Shown here piece after piece: positions 7,989 through 17,079 of a stretch of DNA of 50,088 bases. This stretch comes from Cellvibrionaceae bacterium (GTDB taxonomy: Bacteria > Pseudomonadota > Gammaproteobacteria > Pseudomonadales > Cellvibrionaceae). The stretch spans positions 1 to 50,088 of the forward strand of contig JANQJP010000042.1 in the NCBI GenBank assembly GCA_028281575.1, written 5' to 3'. Below the pieces are notes generated by a model. It saw nothing but the letters and a program-made list of their open reading frames with translations, ran no database searches and was not told the origin of the DNA. The position numbers were made by a program, and so were the translations under genes. Positions within the stretch are counted from its first letter, which is position 1. Every line of letters begins with the position of its first letter.

Positions 7989-9446
7989 ATGATATCTAAT
8001 ACATTGAGCTCGATTGTTATTAATGCAAAACCCGAAGCAGTCTATCGGATTATCCGTCACTCGGAGAATTGGCCTGAATTGTTCGAGCCCTGCTTAAACG
8101 TGGAAACACTTCACCGCGATGAGAACGAAGAACATATTAAAATTTCTGCCCTTGTAAAGGGCGTTGAACAAACCTGGGAGTCTAAGCGCCACTTTCGCCC
8201 CGATGTTTATGCGATTGATGTTGAGGCAATGAAAACTTTACCGCTGGTAAAGTGCATGCAAACACACTGGTTGGTTGTACCGTTAAATCAAGTGCAATCC
8301 TGCCTGGTGATTGAACACCACTTTGAGCTACAAGAAGATATTGAAGGTATTGTTGATGGTGTGTCAACGCCGGCGCAGGCAATGGAGTATATGTGTTCGG
8401 CAATAGATACAAATTCCAATAAGGAATTGGAAAACATTCGTCAGACCGTTGAGCAACAACCCCCCTGCTCTACACCGCTTCAGCGAAAGCGCAATTTATC
8501 GCATTCAATTGTGTGCGAGGCGCCGGCAAAATTTATTTACGAGCTCATTACTAACCCTGAAAATTTTCCCGATATTTACCCCGCTTGCATTGCCGCACGA
8601 TCGCTTGAGAAAGACGGTAATTCTGAGCTGCTGGAAATTGAAGCAAATCAGAATGGCAAAGATGTCTCGTGGAAGGCCCGACGCAACTATTATCCAGATA
8701 TTCTGCGGGTCGACTTTAGTTTGCCGATACCCATGCCCTTATTAAAATCGATGTCGGGCACATGGCGTATCGTTCCACTGACCGAAAATAGCTGTGTGCT
8801 CAATGCCGTACGTCAATACGAGTTGGCAGACAATGTCAGTGGTATTCGCGAGGAGATTAACACGCTTAAGGAAGCCAGCGACTTTATGGCAGCGTTTATC
8901 GACGAAAATATCGCAAGTGAAATGCTATCTATCCGCTCTTTTGCATCTAGAAAGCAGGCAACATTTTTGAAATTTAGCTCAAGCTCTTTTTTACCATTTT
9001 CTCCGGACATGGTTTACCAGGCTTTTGCGGATGCCAAATACTGGCCCGATATTCTGCCGCATTGTCAGGAAGTCGATATCATCTACGATGACAGGGAAAA
9101 TCAAGAATTTATTATGCAGATTCAAACACCTGTTGGGACCGAACATTTTCGCAGTATTCGGCGCTGCGATGTAGATGACTTGTCGATTAACTATTTCCAA
9201 CCACGCACTCCCGAAGTGTTAAATAAGCACTCAGGTTCCTGGTTATTTCGTTCTAGCCCCGGTGGTACATGTATCACATCCGAGCATACAGTCAATATAC
9301 GTCCTGATATTTGCACCGAAAAATTCGGTCAGGGTGATTTGGAACACCATAAGCAAACGGTAAAAGTAATGATTGAAAAAAATAGCCATGGCACCGTGAA
9401 GGCGATTGGTGAATGGCTGCAAAAGAACAATGACAAAAATGCATAA
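7989..9446 (+). CDS. Aromatase/cyclase with three START-like domains
   Basis: Three repeats of the polyketide cyclase/START (Bet v 1-like) fold can be seen in 485 residues. They start near residues 5 (ending about 150), 167 (about 318) and 325 (about 480). Each opens with a hydrophobic strand, a VYR/IYE/VYQ helix and a W/FPE/D turn (NWPELFEPC, NFPDIYPAC, YWPDILPHC), then runs to a conserved W of a W(R/L)-type strand (HWLVVP, TWRIVP, SWLFRS). Known aromatase/cyclases of type II systems have one or two such domains, so three is unusual. The family closes the first ring and dehydrates it to an aromatic. AAGG lies nine bases before the ATG. Position corresponds to antH. One domain may be purely structural or chain-binding. 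Confidence 0.88.
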   Translation: MISNTLSSIVINAKPEAVYRIIRHSENWPELFEPCLNVETLHRDENEEHIKISALVKGVEQTWESKRHFRPDVYAIDVEAMKTLPLVKCMQTHWLVVPLNQVQSCLVIEHHFELQEDIEGIVDGVSTPAQAMEYMCSAIDTNSNKELENIRQTVEQQPPCSTPLQRKRNLSHSIVCEAPAKFIYELITNPENFPDIYPACIAARSLEKDGNSELLEIEANQNGKDVSWKARRNYYPDILRVDFSLPIPMPLLKSMSGTWRIVPLTENSCVLNAVRQYELADNVSGIREEINTLKEASDFMAAFIDENIASEMLSIRSFASRKQATFLKFSSSSFLPFSPDMVYQAFADAKYWPDILPHCQEVDIIYDDRENQEFIMQIQTPVGTEHFRSIRRCDVDDLSINYFQPRTPEVLNKHSGSWLFRSSPGGTCITSEHTVNIRPDICTEKFGQGDLEHHKQTVKVMIEKNSHGTVKAIGEWLQKNNDKNA

Positions 9447-10608
9447 ATCGACACAACGCCCTATTATTCCAGAGGCAGTCTATAGCGCTTGCAGTTATTT
9501 TCTCCCGCGTTTGATGTTTTTAAGTTCTCGCTATGCGGGTCAAACCCACTGGGGAGACATCGTCATAGCCTTGCAAAATTTTCCGCAAGACAAGTTAAAT
9601 ATTCGCTCCGATGAATTTTGGGAGTCCTGGTTGCAGGTTTGGCGCAGTTTAGGTGACGACTATTGTGAGCAGGCGGATCAATCCAATTCTAAGGCTGGGA
9701 AATCCCGACTTTATCGGAGCGCTACTGCGTGTTATCACTGGGCGGAATTTAAATATTTCTCCAATCAAGGTATCAAGCGCCAACTGCGTGCCAACGTAAA
9801 AAAATGTTTTCAACGAAGCCTGGCTAACTCGAAACTTAACGTACATACTGGTGAACTCACCAGGAACAACGCACGAGTGCCCTACTACCTGGTGCTTCCT
9901 GAAACGCAGGAAAAAAAAATGCCCTGCGTTATTCTTTCAAACGGACTGGACTCTATCACTGAAGTTGAAGTGTTTGCATTCGCTGAATATTTCCTCGAAC
10001 GCGGTATCGCCACTCTGCTCTTCGATGGTCCCGGACAAGGGATAAATATTGGCGAAGTGCCAATGGAAATTGAATTTGAAGGCGTTGTGGCTCATCTTGT
10101 CGACTTTTTGAAAATGCGATCGAGTATCGATGAACAGAGACTTGGTTTTTTTGGTGTAAGCTACGGTGGCTACCTTGCGCTGCGCGTCGCGAAGTATTTG
10201 GGTCCTATCTTCAATTGTGTTGTGAATCTATCTGGTGGCCCGGTGATTACACCCTTCGATACCTTGCCTCGACGATTGAGGTCGGGGTTTAAACATGCAT
10301 TTATTCAGGATAGCGATATAGCGATGGAGAAGATATTTGCGCAACATGCACTGAATTTCTCCGATGCATGCGATACATCGATACTGTCGGTAAATGGCGG
10401 CTTAGACGATGTATTTCCAATAATTGGGGTAGAAAAAATGGATCGACAGCTTGGCACCAGGCACACATTTATTAATTATCCAGGCGAAGCACATGTGTGT
10501 CTGAATTATATCAATCAATATAGTGCGCAAATCGCTGACTGGGTAGCAACGCAATTACAGGTTTCAGAACACGAAACTAAACGTACGGACACGTTGGTAA
10601 ACGCATAA
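9430..10608 (+). CDS. Alpha/beta hydrolase, AntI-like candidate chain-shortening enzyme
   Basis: A 392-residue alpha/beta hydrolase with a helical N-terminal region of about 150 residues before the catalytic core. The nucleophile elbow is GVSYGG (Ser about 244); acid candidates are in GGLDD (about 326-327) and the histidine in GEAHVC (about 355). FDGPGQG precedes the elbow, as in FrsA/DUF1100-like and C-C-bond hydrolases. I start it at the ATG at 9430, overlapping the aromatase gene by 17 bases, rather than at the upstream TTG at 9406. In Photorhabdus the hydrolase in this position (AntI) shortens an octaketide by retro-Claisen cleavage; the same role here is inference. A simple thioesterase role releasing the product from ACP is the alternative. 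Confidence 0.8.
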   Translation: MTKMHKSTQRPIIPEAVYSACSYFLPRLMFLSSRYAGQTHWGDIVIALQNFPQDKLNIRSDEFWESWLQVWRSLGDDYCEQADQSNSKAGKSRLYRSATACYHWAEFKYFSNQGIKRQLRANVKKCFQRSLANSKLNVHTGELTRNNARVPYYLVLPETQEKKMPCVILSNGLDSITEVEVFAFAEYFLERGIATLLFDGPGQGINIGEVPMEIEFEGVVAHLVDFLKMRSSIDEQRLGFFGVSYGGYLALRVAKYLGPIFNCVVNLSGGPVITPFDTLPRRLRSGFKHAFIQDSDIAMEKIFAQHALNFSDACDTSILSVNGGLDDVFPIIGVEKMDRQLGTRHTFINYPGEAHVCLNYINQYSAQIADWVATQLQVSEHETKRTDTLVNA

Positions 10609-10630
10609 TAACAACACGTGGGGCTTAACA

Positions 10631-11350
10631 TTGCTTGATATATATAAAAAAAATAACAATGGCAGAGATTTTATTTGTTCAGATATCCACGGTGAGTTTG
10701 CATTACTTCAACAGGAGTTGGACAAGACCCAATTCGATGAATCAGTAGATAGGCTATTTTGTCTGGGAGACCTTATTGATAGAGGCAGTAACTCGATTGA
10801 AGCTTTGGATTGGTTAGCCAAGCCCTGGCTTTATTCGATACAGGGCAATCATGAACGCATGCTTATAAACGCATTTGAGCAGGAGTCTCAAGCACTTTGG
10901 CAGCATTGGATGATGGGTGGCGGAACCTGGGCCGAACATATGACTAGAACGGAATTGGAGCCATTCTATCAAGCTTTCAAGAAATTACCGGTATCTATCG
11001 AGCTGCAACTCGAAAACGATCAAAACGTTGCACTGGTTCATTCAGAGCTACCTATAGAATGTGATTGGTCTGATGTACGACGCAAACTGCAACAGCTGTC
11101 CGAGGATGAAGTAGACACCGTGCCATTTAGCCACGATATGTTGTGGAAGAAAAGCCAGTCCTACTTAGTGAAGTTTATACCCTGCATCGTCAAACCCGTC
11201 AAAAATATCCATCATGTATTTCACGGGCATACGATTGTTAAAAACTACCTCACGATAACCAACAGGACTTTTATGGATCTGGGGTCTTTTAAAACGCACA
11301 AAATTGGCTTTATAAATCCCACCGAATTTGTTGAAACGCTGGGTCGCTAA
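10631..11350 (+). CDS. Metallophosphoesterase, PrpA/lambda-phosphatase-like
   Basis: A 239-residue calcineurin-like phosphoesterase with the metal-binding motifs SDIHG (17-21), GDLIDRG (46-52) and GNHE (72-75), and later histidines in VHSE and FHGHT. Bacterial relatives dephosphorylate proteins or small molecules. No ATG precedes the first motif, so the start is the TTG at 10631. It lies 22 bases after the hydrolase and could be the last gene of the core operon; a terminator hairpin follows. It converges on the PEP-synthase-like gene, an ATP-dependent phosphotransferase. Whether it acts on the polyketide, on a protein or is unrelated is unknown. Confidence 0.8.
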   Translation: MLDIYKKNNNGRDFICSDIHGEFALLQQELDKTQFDESVDRLFCLGDLIDRGSNSIEALDWLAKPWLYSIQGNHERMLINAFEQESQALWQHWMMGGGTWAEHMTRTELEPFYQAFKKLPVSIELQLENDQNVALVHSELPIECDWSDVRRKLQQLSEDEVDTVPFSHDMLWKKSQSYLVKFIPCIVKPVKNIHHVFHGHTIVKNYLTITNRTFMDLGSFKTHKIGFINPTEFVETLGR

Positions 11351-11357
11351 TGTAGGT

Positions 11358-11393
11358 AGGCAGCTAGGTTTGAAAAACCAGCTGCCTGTTTTT
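11358..11393 (+). terminator. Rho-independent terminator of the plus-strand PKS operon
   Basis: The stem AGGCAGCT / AGCTGCCT (11358-11365 and 11380-11387), with an inner GGTTT/AAACC pairing, is followed by GTTTTT. It sits seven bases after the phosphoesterase stop. It directly abuts the stop of the convergent gene at 11392, on whose strand no T-run follows. Confidence 0.8.
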
Positions 11394-14103
11394 AGGCAGG
11401 TTCTGTTTCAGCAACTTTTTCCGCAGATGTGGCTGAGTCTTCCAACCTTTCATTTGCGTCTATACGAGAAATAATACCGGTATCACCATCTATCTGCACA
11501 ATGTCACCATCCTGAAAGATCGATGTTGCATTCACGACATCTGAAACACAGGGTTTGCCATATTCCCGCGCTACGAGAGCGCCGTGCTGAATAGGGCCAC
11601 CTATCTCTAAAACAATGCCTGCCGCATTCACAAATAACAGTGTCCATGCCGGGTTTGTGGATCTTGCGACAAGTATTTCGCCGGGATATACCGGTTTTTC
11701 TTCCGGGTGACTCAGCACCTTCACCGGCCCCACGGCCCTGCCTGAAGACAGTGGCCGCGCTTGAATTTCTCCCGCCTTAATTGGTGTGGGTGGTGGACGA
11801 TGAAAACGGCCACGCGAGTCAATAAGTGAGAAAACATTTTTACATTGGCCGTGCTTGGTGTGATTTTTTCGGCCTTGCGTAACAAGCTTGTGTAAATCCA
11901 GTTGGCTATTTGCCAAGCCCTGTTCGAGTTGTTCAAGTGTTAGAAAGAAAATATCTTCTTCATGATTAATTCGACCTTCATTCCTCAATAGCTTTGCCCT
12001 AGCTAACAAATATTGTCTTATGCGATCAAACGCATAGACCATCACAAACTTGTGCCCCTCTCTCAAACCACCGAGCCATTCAACGACACGATATAATTTC
12101 TCGAAGCGCCTCAACGCCTTGCCTTCTAATTGAGATGACAATGATAAAAATGCATCGTTTCTCTCTTGTTGGCTCGTATGAAAATTCTCAAGCGGTGAGC
12201 GCAAGTAGGCATCTTGTTGTACATAGTCAACGAGTTGTTGAAGTAGCGGTGTAGGATCTTCACGATAACGAGGTGCGGCGGCATCTATTTCGCGTTCACA
12301 TCGATGGCCATATTTCACTAAAAATGCCGTCCAATGATCCAGAAATTCTGCTGAAATACTTTTCTCGTCGATATGTCTATGCAAAGTTTTTACATCACGC
12401 GCCTGATCTTTAGATAAAAATTCGTGTAATTTATATAAATCATGCCCCATTTCAACCGTCACGTTGCCAGGCAGGGACTTATCCAGCTTTTTGAGCAACA
12501 CAAGCGTTTCTACATTTGGATTCGGGAAAAGTTTATGTATTTTTGCGAGCGCGATTTTCGATCCAAAAAATAAATTAAGTGTCTCGCGGCATATAAACTG
12601 GCAGGCCTGTTTAAAGACCTCATCACTGTACTGCAAGGGTGTGGCCGAAGTTTGATCAATCTTGTTCACCTTTAACTCAAATTCAGTCCATTTCTGGTTC
12701 CAACGCTCTCTGGCGAATTTAGGTTTTTTTAAGCCCCGAATAAGCTGGATAATGCGGCGATAAAACTTTGAAAGTATCGCTATGCGCATCAGCGGGGTTC
12801 GTAGTTTGCTTTGATAAAAATCATCAAAATTCAAACTGTCAATGGACTGCTTGACAAGCCCGTCTGCCTGGCCGACAAAGGCCGCTACCCGTTCTTTACC
12901 GCCCATAAACTTGGCCATGTTTATCACGTGTAGATAAACCTTGCCGTTACCGAATGAATAAATGGACCGCTCTATTGAGGAAACGCGTTTGTTGCCCATC
13001 ACTTCATTCTTAAATTGAGGTACGATTCTCTCGTAGATGGAGGTGCCCATCGGCGACACGGGTTCCATAAGGCCCTGCACACTCAAGGTAACATCAAAGT
13101 ACAGGCGTCTGGCGCTACCCGGTTTGTCGACGATATTTTCTGGCAACTGAAAGTAAGTTGTAATTGGTCTTGCCTGTAAAATAAAGAGTTCGTCTTGTTT
13201 AAAGGCCCATTCGACGTCGACGGGTTTATGAAAATAGGCTTCGATATGTTTTATCGTATCGCTAAGTGTAATCAGTTCTGCTTCGGTTAAACAAAATTCG
13301 TTGTTCAAAGGATGTACTTTTTCAACATAACCCTCTTGCGGATCTATCGATGCAGAACTTTCTTTGCAGCCTAGTTTTTTCTCGATCACTTTATGTAAAT
13401 CAGCTCGGACAATAAAGTAATCTGAATCGACCAAGCCATCGACAACGGTACTTCCCAAACCCCAATTCGCGTTAATGACAACTTCGTCGTAATCGTTGTT
13501 AAGCGGGTTGAGAGAAAACCCAACCCCCGCTTTTTCCGCTGCAACTTGTTCTTGCACAATCACCGCAATACTTGGGGTGTCGGTAGCAATACCCTGTTGG
13601 CGTTTGTAACTGACAATACGCGCGTCCAAGCAGGAACAAAAGACCTGTTTGATAGCCCTTTCTAAGCCCTCTGGCGTAACGCCCAAATACGACGCATAAG
13701 CACCGGCAAAAGACATCGTCTCGCCATCCTCGTCAGGCGAGGATGAACGCACGGCGAATTGTTTTGATGCGGACAAGAAATACGCGTGTTGCTGCAAATT
13801 TTCATGCTGTTCGCGGTTAAACGTGAAGTTACTTGCTACATTTTTTAGTTGAGCGCAGATAACATCTAAATTGTCATCTTGTGCCTTTAAGAAACTTTGC
13901 CATTCATCCGAAGCAAATAGTTGATCAAACCAGGAAGAAAAAAAGCGGGTGCTTAAGATAAAGCCGTCGGGAACCTCGAGCCCAGCCTTCAAAAGCTTTA
14001 TCAGGCTAAGCGCCTTGCCACCAACATCGGTGCGTCCAGCCAGTGAATTCGCCTGCAACAGGTAAACCATTTCGGAGTCTTTGTTTGGAGCTTGTGGGCA
14101 CAC
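11392..14103 (-). CDS. PEP-synthase / rifampin-phosphotransferase-like phosphotransferase
   Basis: A 903-residue protein with the domain order of PEP synthase, pyruvate phosphate dikinase and rifampin phosphotransferase. An ATP-binding domain fills about the first 315 residues (VGGKALSL near 27, ending QARPITT), a long divergent middle follows, and the C-terminal swivelling phosphohistidine domain carries GGPIQHGALVAREYG with His about 840. The non-conserved middle resembles the substrate-binding insert of the rifampin enzyme rather than a PEP-binding barrel. The start is GTG with AGGAG eight bases upstream. It lies 77 bases downstream of the flavin monooxygenase. It could phosphorylate the polyketide as tailoring or self-protection; this is inference, and the substrate cannot be read. 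Confidence 0.8.
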   Translation of the reverse strand: MCPQAPNKDSEMVYLLQANSLAGRTDVGGKALSLIKLLKAGLEVPDGFILSTRFFSSWFDQLFASDEWQSFLKAQDDNLDVICAQLKNVASNFTFNREQHENLQQHAYFLSASKQFAVRSSSPDEDGETMSFAGAYASYLGVTPEGLERAIKQVFCSCLDARIVSYKRQQGIATDTPSIAVIVQEQVAAEKAGVGFSLNPLNNDYDEVVINANWGLGSTVVDGLVDSDYFIVRADLHKVIEKKLGCKESSASIDPQEGYVEKVHPLNNEFCLTEAELITLSDTIKHIEAYFHKPVDVEWAFKQDELFILQARPITTYFQLPENIVDKPGSARRLYFDVTLSVQGLMEPVSPMGTSIYERIVPQFKNEVMGNKRVSSIERSIYSFGNGKVYLHVINMAKFMGGKERVAAFVGQADGLVKQSIDSLNFDDFYQSKLRTPLMRIAILSKFYRRIIQLIRGLKKPKFARERWNQKWTEFELKVNKIDQTSATPLQYSDEVFKQACQFICRETLNLFFGSKIALAKIHKLFPNPNVETLVLLKKLDKSLPGNVTVEMGHDLYKLHEFLSKDQARDVKTLHRHIDEKSISAEFLDHWTAFLVKYGHRCEREIDAAAPRYREDPTPLLQQLVDYVQQDAYLRSPLENFHTSQQERNDAFLSLSSQLEGKALRRFEKLYRVVEWLGGLREGHKFVMVYAFDRIRQYLLARAKLLRNEGRINHEEDIFFLTLEQLEQGLANSQLDLHKLVTQGRKNHTKHGQCKNVFSLIDSRGRFHRPPPTPIKAGEIQARPLSSGRAVGPVKVLSHPEEKPVYPGEILVARSTNPAWTLLFVNAAGIVLEIGGPIQHGALVAREYGKPCVSDVVNATSIFQDGDIVQIDGDTGIISRIDANERLEDSATSAEKVAETEPA

Positions 14104-14180
14104 GTGATTATCTCCTGATTAAATACGTAAAATTTATTTTTGTAAATATCAAAAAGGACGAACATAGAGATTGCGAATGT

Positions 14181-15386
14181 TTAAAGCAGGATTTTCTCAG
14201 GTGGTAAGCCCAATAAAATTCTTCCGCCGAGCGCATAGGAATGAAGAGAATTCATAATATGCTGATTGATGGTTGTGACATCACGTAAGCTACGATCCAG
14301 CACATTACCTTCATAAACAGCGGGGCCGCCTCTAACTTTATACATCAAATCTACAACTTCTTTGCAAGCGCCATAAACGTAGGCATTAACCATGGTGAAA
14401 TTAGCGAGTTGAGTGGGTGAAAGTTCGGCCTGCATTTGCATACTGGTCCAAATGTCACCGATAGTAGAAAATAAATAAGCGCGCGCTGCGTTAAGCGTCG
14501 CATTTGCCCGACCGACTGCATCTTGCACTACGGGTTCATCGCGAAATTTTCTTTGTGGTGCCATCTTCCCGGCAATGGTCACTGGTCGGGAATTTGTGTC
14601 CCCAGCTTCGATAACCGCATCAATTGCCGCGCGGGCGACACCTAACGGAACACCGCAAAAATTTAATCGAATACCGAAGGGGGACCGGTATAGCGCGCTT
14701 TTGCGATGATGAGTTAAATTTTGAAAACTAAACGTTTTTTCTTCGCTGACAAAATAATCATCAATGGCAATATCATTGCTGCCGCTGCCGAGCAAGCCGG
14801 TCGGATGCCAATTATCGATAATGGATATCGCTTTACCCGGAACAAAACACTGGCGTGTTTTCGGCACGCCGTCGGGTGAGGTACAAAGCTTGTCTCCGTC
14901 ATAGATTTTACAGCCAACAACTATCCAGCTCGCATGATGGCAACCGCTGGCAAAAGGAAAACGTCCTGAAATTCTATAGCCACCGTCTACTTTGACAGCA
15001 CGACCTGTAACCATAAGAACGTCGCCGGTAACGGCATCGACATCGGCATACATTTCCCGTGCAACGCTTTGATCTATGTAGCCGCTAAAATGCCCGCCGT
15101 CGCCACCAATCATGCTACACCAACCGACCGATGCATCCATTGTTGAGAGTGTTTCTATAATGCGTATCTGACTCAAGGGGTCGAGTTCTGCCCCACCCCA
15201 CTCGCGAGGCATTGTCATTCTAAATACACCCGCACGCTTTAATGAAGAAACTATACTCCGCGGGAGTCTGCGCTGAGCATCCATCTCGTCGCGACAATCA
15301 AAAATTTCTGTTTTTAGCGCAGCCGCTGCATTTAATATAGCTTCGGCGTCGTCACTACCTGCTAGCTCTTCAGCAACTGCTTCCAT
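14181..15386 (-). CDS. Acyl-CoA-dehydrogenase-fold flavin monooxygenase
   Basis: A 401-residue protein of the acyl-CoA dehydrogenase superfamily, resembling group D two-component monooxygenases (HsaA, HpaB/C2-like, ActVA-ORF5-like). These hydroxylate phenols or anthrones with reduced flavin and O2. Seen are MPREWGGAELDPL in the N-terminal domain, GRFPFASGCHH in the central barrel region, and a helical C-terminal domain. The ATG at 15386 has GAGG seven bases upstream and is preferred to the TTG at 15398. It probably forms an operon with the PEP-synthase-like gene downstream. No flavin reductase gene is visible in the window, so reduced flavin would come from elsewhere. Oxidising the aromatic core to a quinone or hydroxyquinone is the likely job. 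Confidence 0.8.
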   Translation of the reverse strand: MEAVAEELAGSDDAEAILNAAAALKTEIFDCRDEMDAQRRLPRSIVSSLKRAGVFRMTMPREWGGAELDPLSQIRIIETLSTMDASVGWCSMIGGDGGHFSGYIDQSVAREMYADVDAVTGDVLMVTGRAVKVDGGYRISGRFPFASGCHHASWIVVGCKIYDGDKLCTSPDGVPKTRQCFVPGKAISIIDNWHPTGLLGSGSNDIAIDDYFVSEEKTFSFQNLTHHRKSALYRSPFGIRLNFCGVPLGVARAAIDAVIEAGDTNSRPVTIAGKMAPQRKFRDEPVVQDAVGRANATLNAARAYLFSTIGDIWTSMQMQAELSPTQLANFTMVNAYVYGACKEVVDLMYKVRGGPAVYEGNVLDRSLRDVTTINQHIMNSLHSYALGGRILLGLPPEKILL

Positions 15387-15725
15387 AGTGGACCTCAATA
15401 CACTTTTTGTCTTGGTTTGTTGTTTCTATGCCATAGATTACGGCTTAATAACCGACGATCGTCGCGTAAATTATTTCGAAATTCAACAGACAAAAGCGGG
15501 ACAATATGTCTCCTATTTGCTCTATTTAAGTGGCGCTGTTTAGGATTATATTTACGCGTTATCCACTGTGTATATCACTTTATTGACTGAAAATTTAAAA
15601 TACCTGTCTCTCGATATTTTATACATAGGTTTTTACATACAACGAGTGGTTTACGACTAACCAAAACGCAACCGACACTTGATCCGCCAAGTTTAAGTAG
15701 TGCCAAATACCATTAGGAAACAGCC
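15387..15725. other. Divergent intergenic region, monooxygenase / sulfotransferase
   Basis: These 339 AT-rich bases between divergent genes must hold promoters for both. A short palindrome GACGATCGTC is visible near 15455. I see no gene, RNA or copy of the 2784-2818 inverted repeat. Confidence 0.6.
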
Positions 15726-16694
15726 ATGAGCGAATTACCAAGACTTTCGCATATTTACCAAAATCATCATACGGATAGCACACGCTGGCAGCATTTTCAG
15801 CCGCGTAACGGCGACGTGGTGGTCTGCACTTCACTTAAGTCCGGAACCAATTGGATGGCAAACATCGTGCTTCAACTTATTTTTAAAGATAGAGATGAAC
15901 TCCCCAGCTTGTCTCAGGTTGCGCCGTGGTACGACGTAAAATTTAAAGATATTGAAGAAGTGAATGCCGCCCTGGAAGGCCAAACGCACCGACGCTTGAT
16001 GAAGACCCACCTGGCTTTAGATGGCTTACCCTATTATCAGCAACTAAATTATATTGTTGTCGGTCGTGACCCAAGGGACGTCGCAATGTCCTGGTGGAAC
16101 CACTACAGCAATATGTCAATTGAGCTCGTCAATGGTCACCCTGATAATAAAGAAACTCAACTACCGCCCTGCCCAGCCGATTTTCATGAGTTTTGGCGCA
16201 ATTTTATGACGCGAGGCTGGTTTGACTGGGATAGTGAAGGCTATCCCATGTGGGGCAATATGCGGCATACGCAAACCTGGTGGAATTTTCGCAATCTACC
16301 CAATATTTTATTCGTTCACTTTAATGACTTACTCGTTAACCTGCCAGAAGAAATTGCACGTATCGCGGCGTTTTTACGTATTGATGCAACAGATGAAGAC
16401 ATAGTAAAAATTGCGAAAAATCTTACTTTTGCATCAATGAAAAAAGATCCGTATAAACACACACCAAACCCAGAGCCCTTTTTAAAGAAAATGTTTGCCG
16501 AGGGAGCGGATACTTTTTTCTTTAAAGGTACCAACGGGCGCTGGAAAGAAAAAGTTGATGAGCAGGAACTAGCACTTTATGAAGCAACTGCAAAAAAGGT
16601 GCTTTCTGAAGACTGTTTGAAGTGGTTAGAGGGAGGAAGAAACGTGATAGAGCCTTCTCCAGTCAAAAAAGAACTGGCAGATGCAGAAGTTTAG
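15726..16694 (+). CDS. Sulfotransferase (SULT/aryl sulfotransferase family)
   Basis: A 322-residue cytosolic PAPS-dependent sulfotransferase. The 5'-phosphosulfate loop is TSLKSGTNW (35-43), the catalytic-base region KTHLALDG (H95), the 3'-phosphate region GRDPRDVAMS (113-122), and the C-terminal PAPS motif KGTNGRWK. It would sulfate a hydroxyl, plausibly a phenol of the polyketide. It is monocistronic, facing away from the flavin monooxygenase. Its AT content and position tie it to the polyketide cluster, but a separate role cannot be excluded. A sulfate-permease-family gene follows 385 bases downstream. Confidence 0.9.
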   Translation: MSELPRLSHIYQNHHTDSTRWQHFQPRNGDVVVCTSLKSGTNWMANIVLQLIFKDRDELPSLSQVAPWYDVKFKDIEEVNAALEGQTHRRLMKTHLALDGLPYYQQLNYIVVGRDPRDVAMSWWNHYSNMSIELVNGHPDNKETQLPPCPADFHEFWRNFMTRGWFDWDSEGYPMWGNMRHTQTWWNFRNLPNILFVHFNDLLVNLPEEIARIAAFLRIDATDEDIVKIAKNLTFASMKKDPYKHTPNPEPFLKKMFAEGADTFFFKGTNGRWKEKVDEQELALYEATAKKVLSEDCLKWLEGGRNVIEPSPVKKELADAEV

Positions 16695-17079
16695 ATACTT
16701 AACAAAAGCTTCTTAATTAATGATCCTCTGCTTCGGCCGCTGTTGAGTATGTTGCTTTTATCCATGGAAAAGCACTTACCCGCAAAACACCGAAAATTAT
16801 TGTGGTTATTGTCGCTTGCTCCACATGGTAATAACCACCCACCTATCATGACACGTCACACCATAGTGCGATAAATTGTCATTTCCGTCTAAATCATCTC
16901 TGCAGATATTCTTTGCTCTTGTCGAGTGTGGAGGTAGTATAGCGGATGCTACTTTGGACCTTGGGCATAAATTGAGCAGCATCCTCATCTTTATCTGACG
17001 CCGCGTTGATAAATAGATACGATACCTGCACCCTGGTCCCATATCTTTTTCGTCCTTAACTGAGCTGGTATTCCAGTAA
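16695..17079. other. Intergenic region with an inverted repeat
   Basis: These 385 bases separate the AT-richer polyketide cluster from the GC-richer ion-transport block. They contain a 9-bp perfect inverted repeat (GTGGTTATT at 16802-16810, AATAACCAC at 16830-16838). No convincing gene is seen; the open frames here have no recognisable features. Confidence 0.5.

Noticed and set aside
16802-16838. 9-bp inverted repeat and GTGG/ATAACCAC words similar to the terminal element.
   Set aside because: Only short words are shared with the element; too little to call a third copy.
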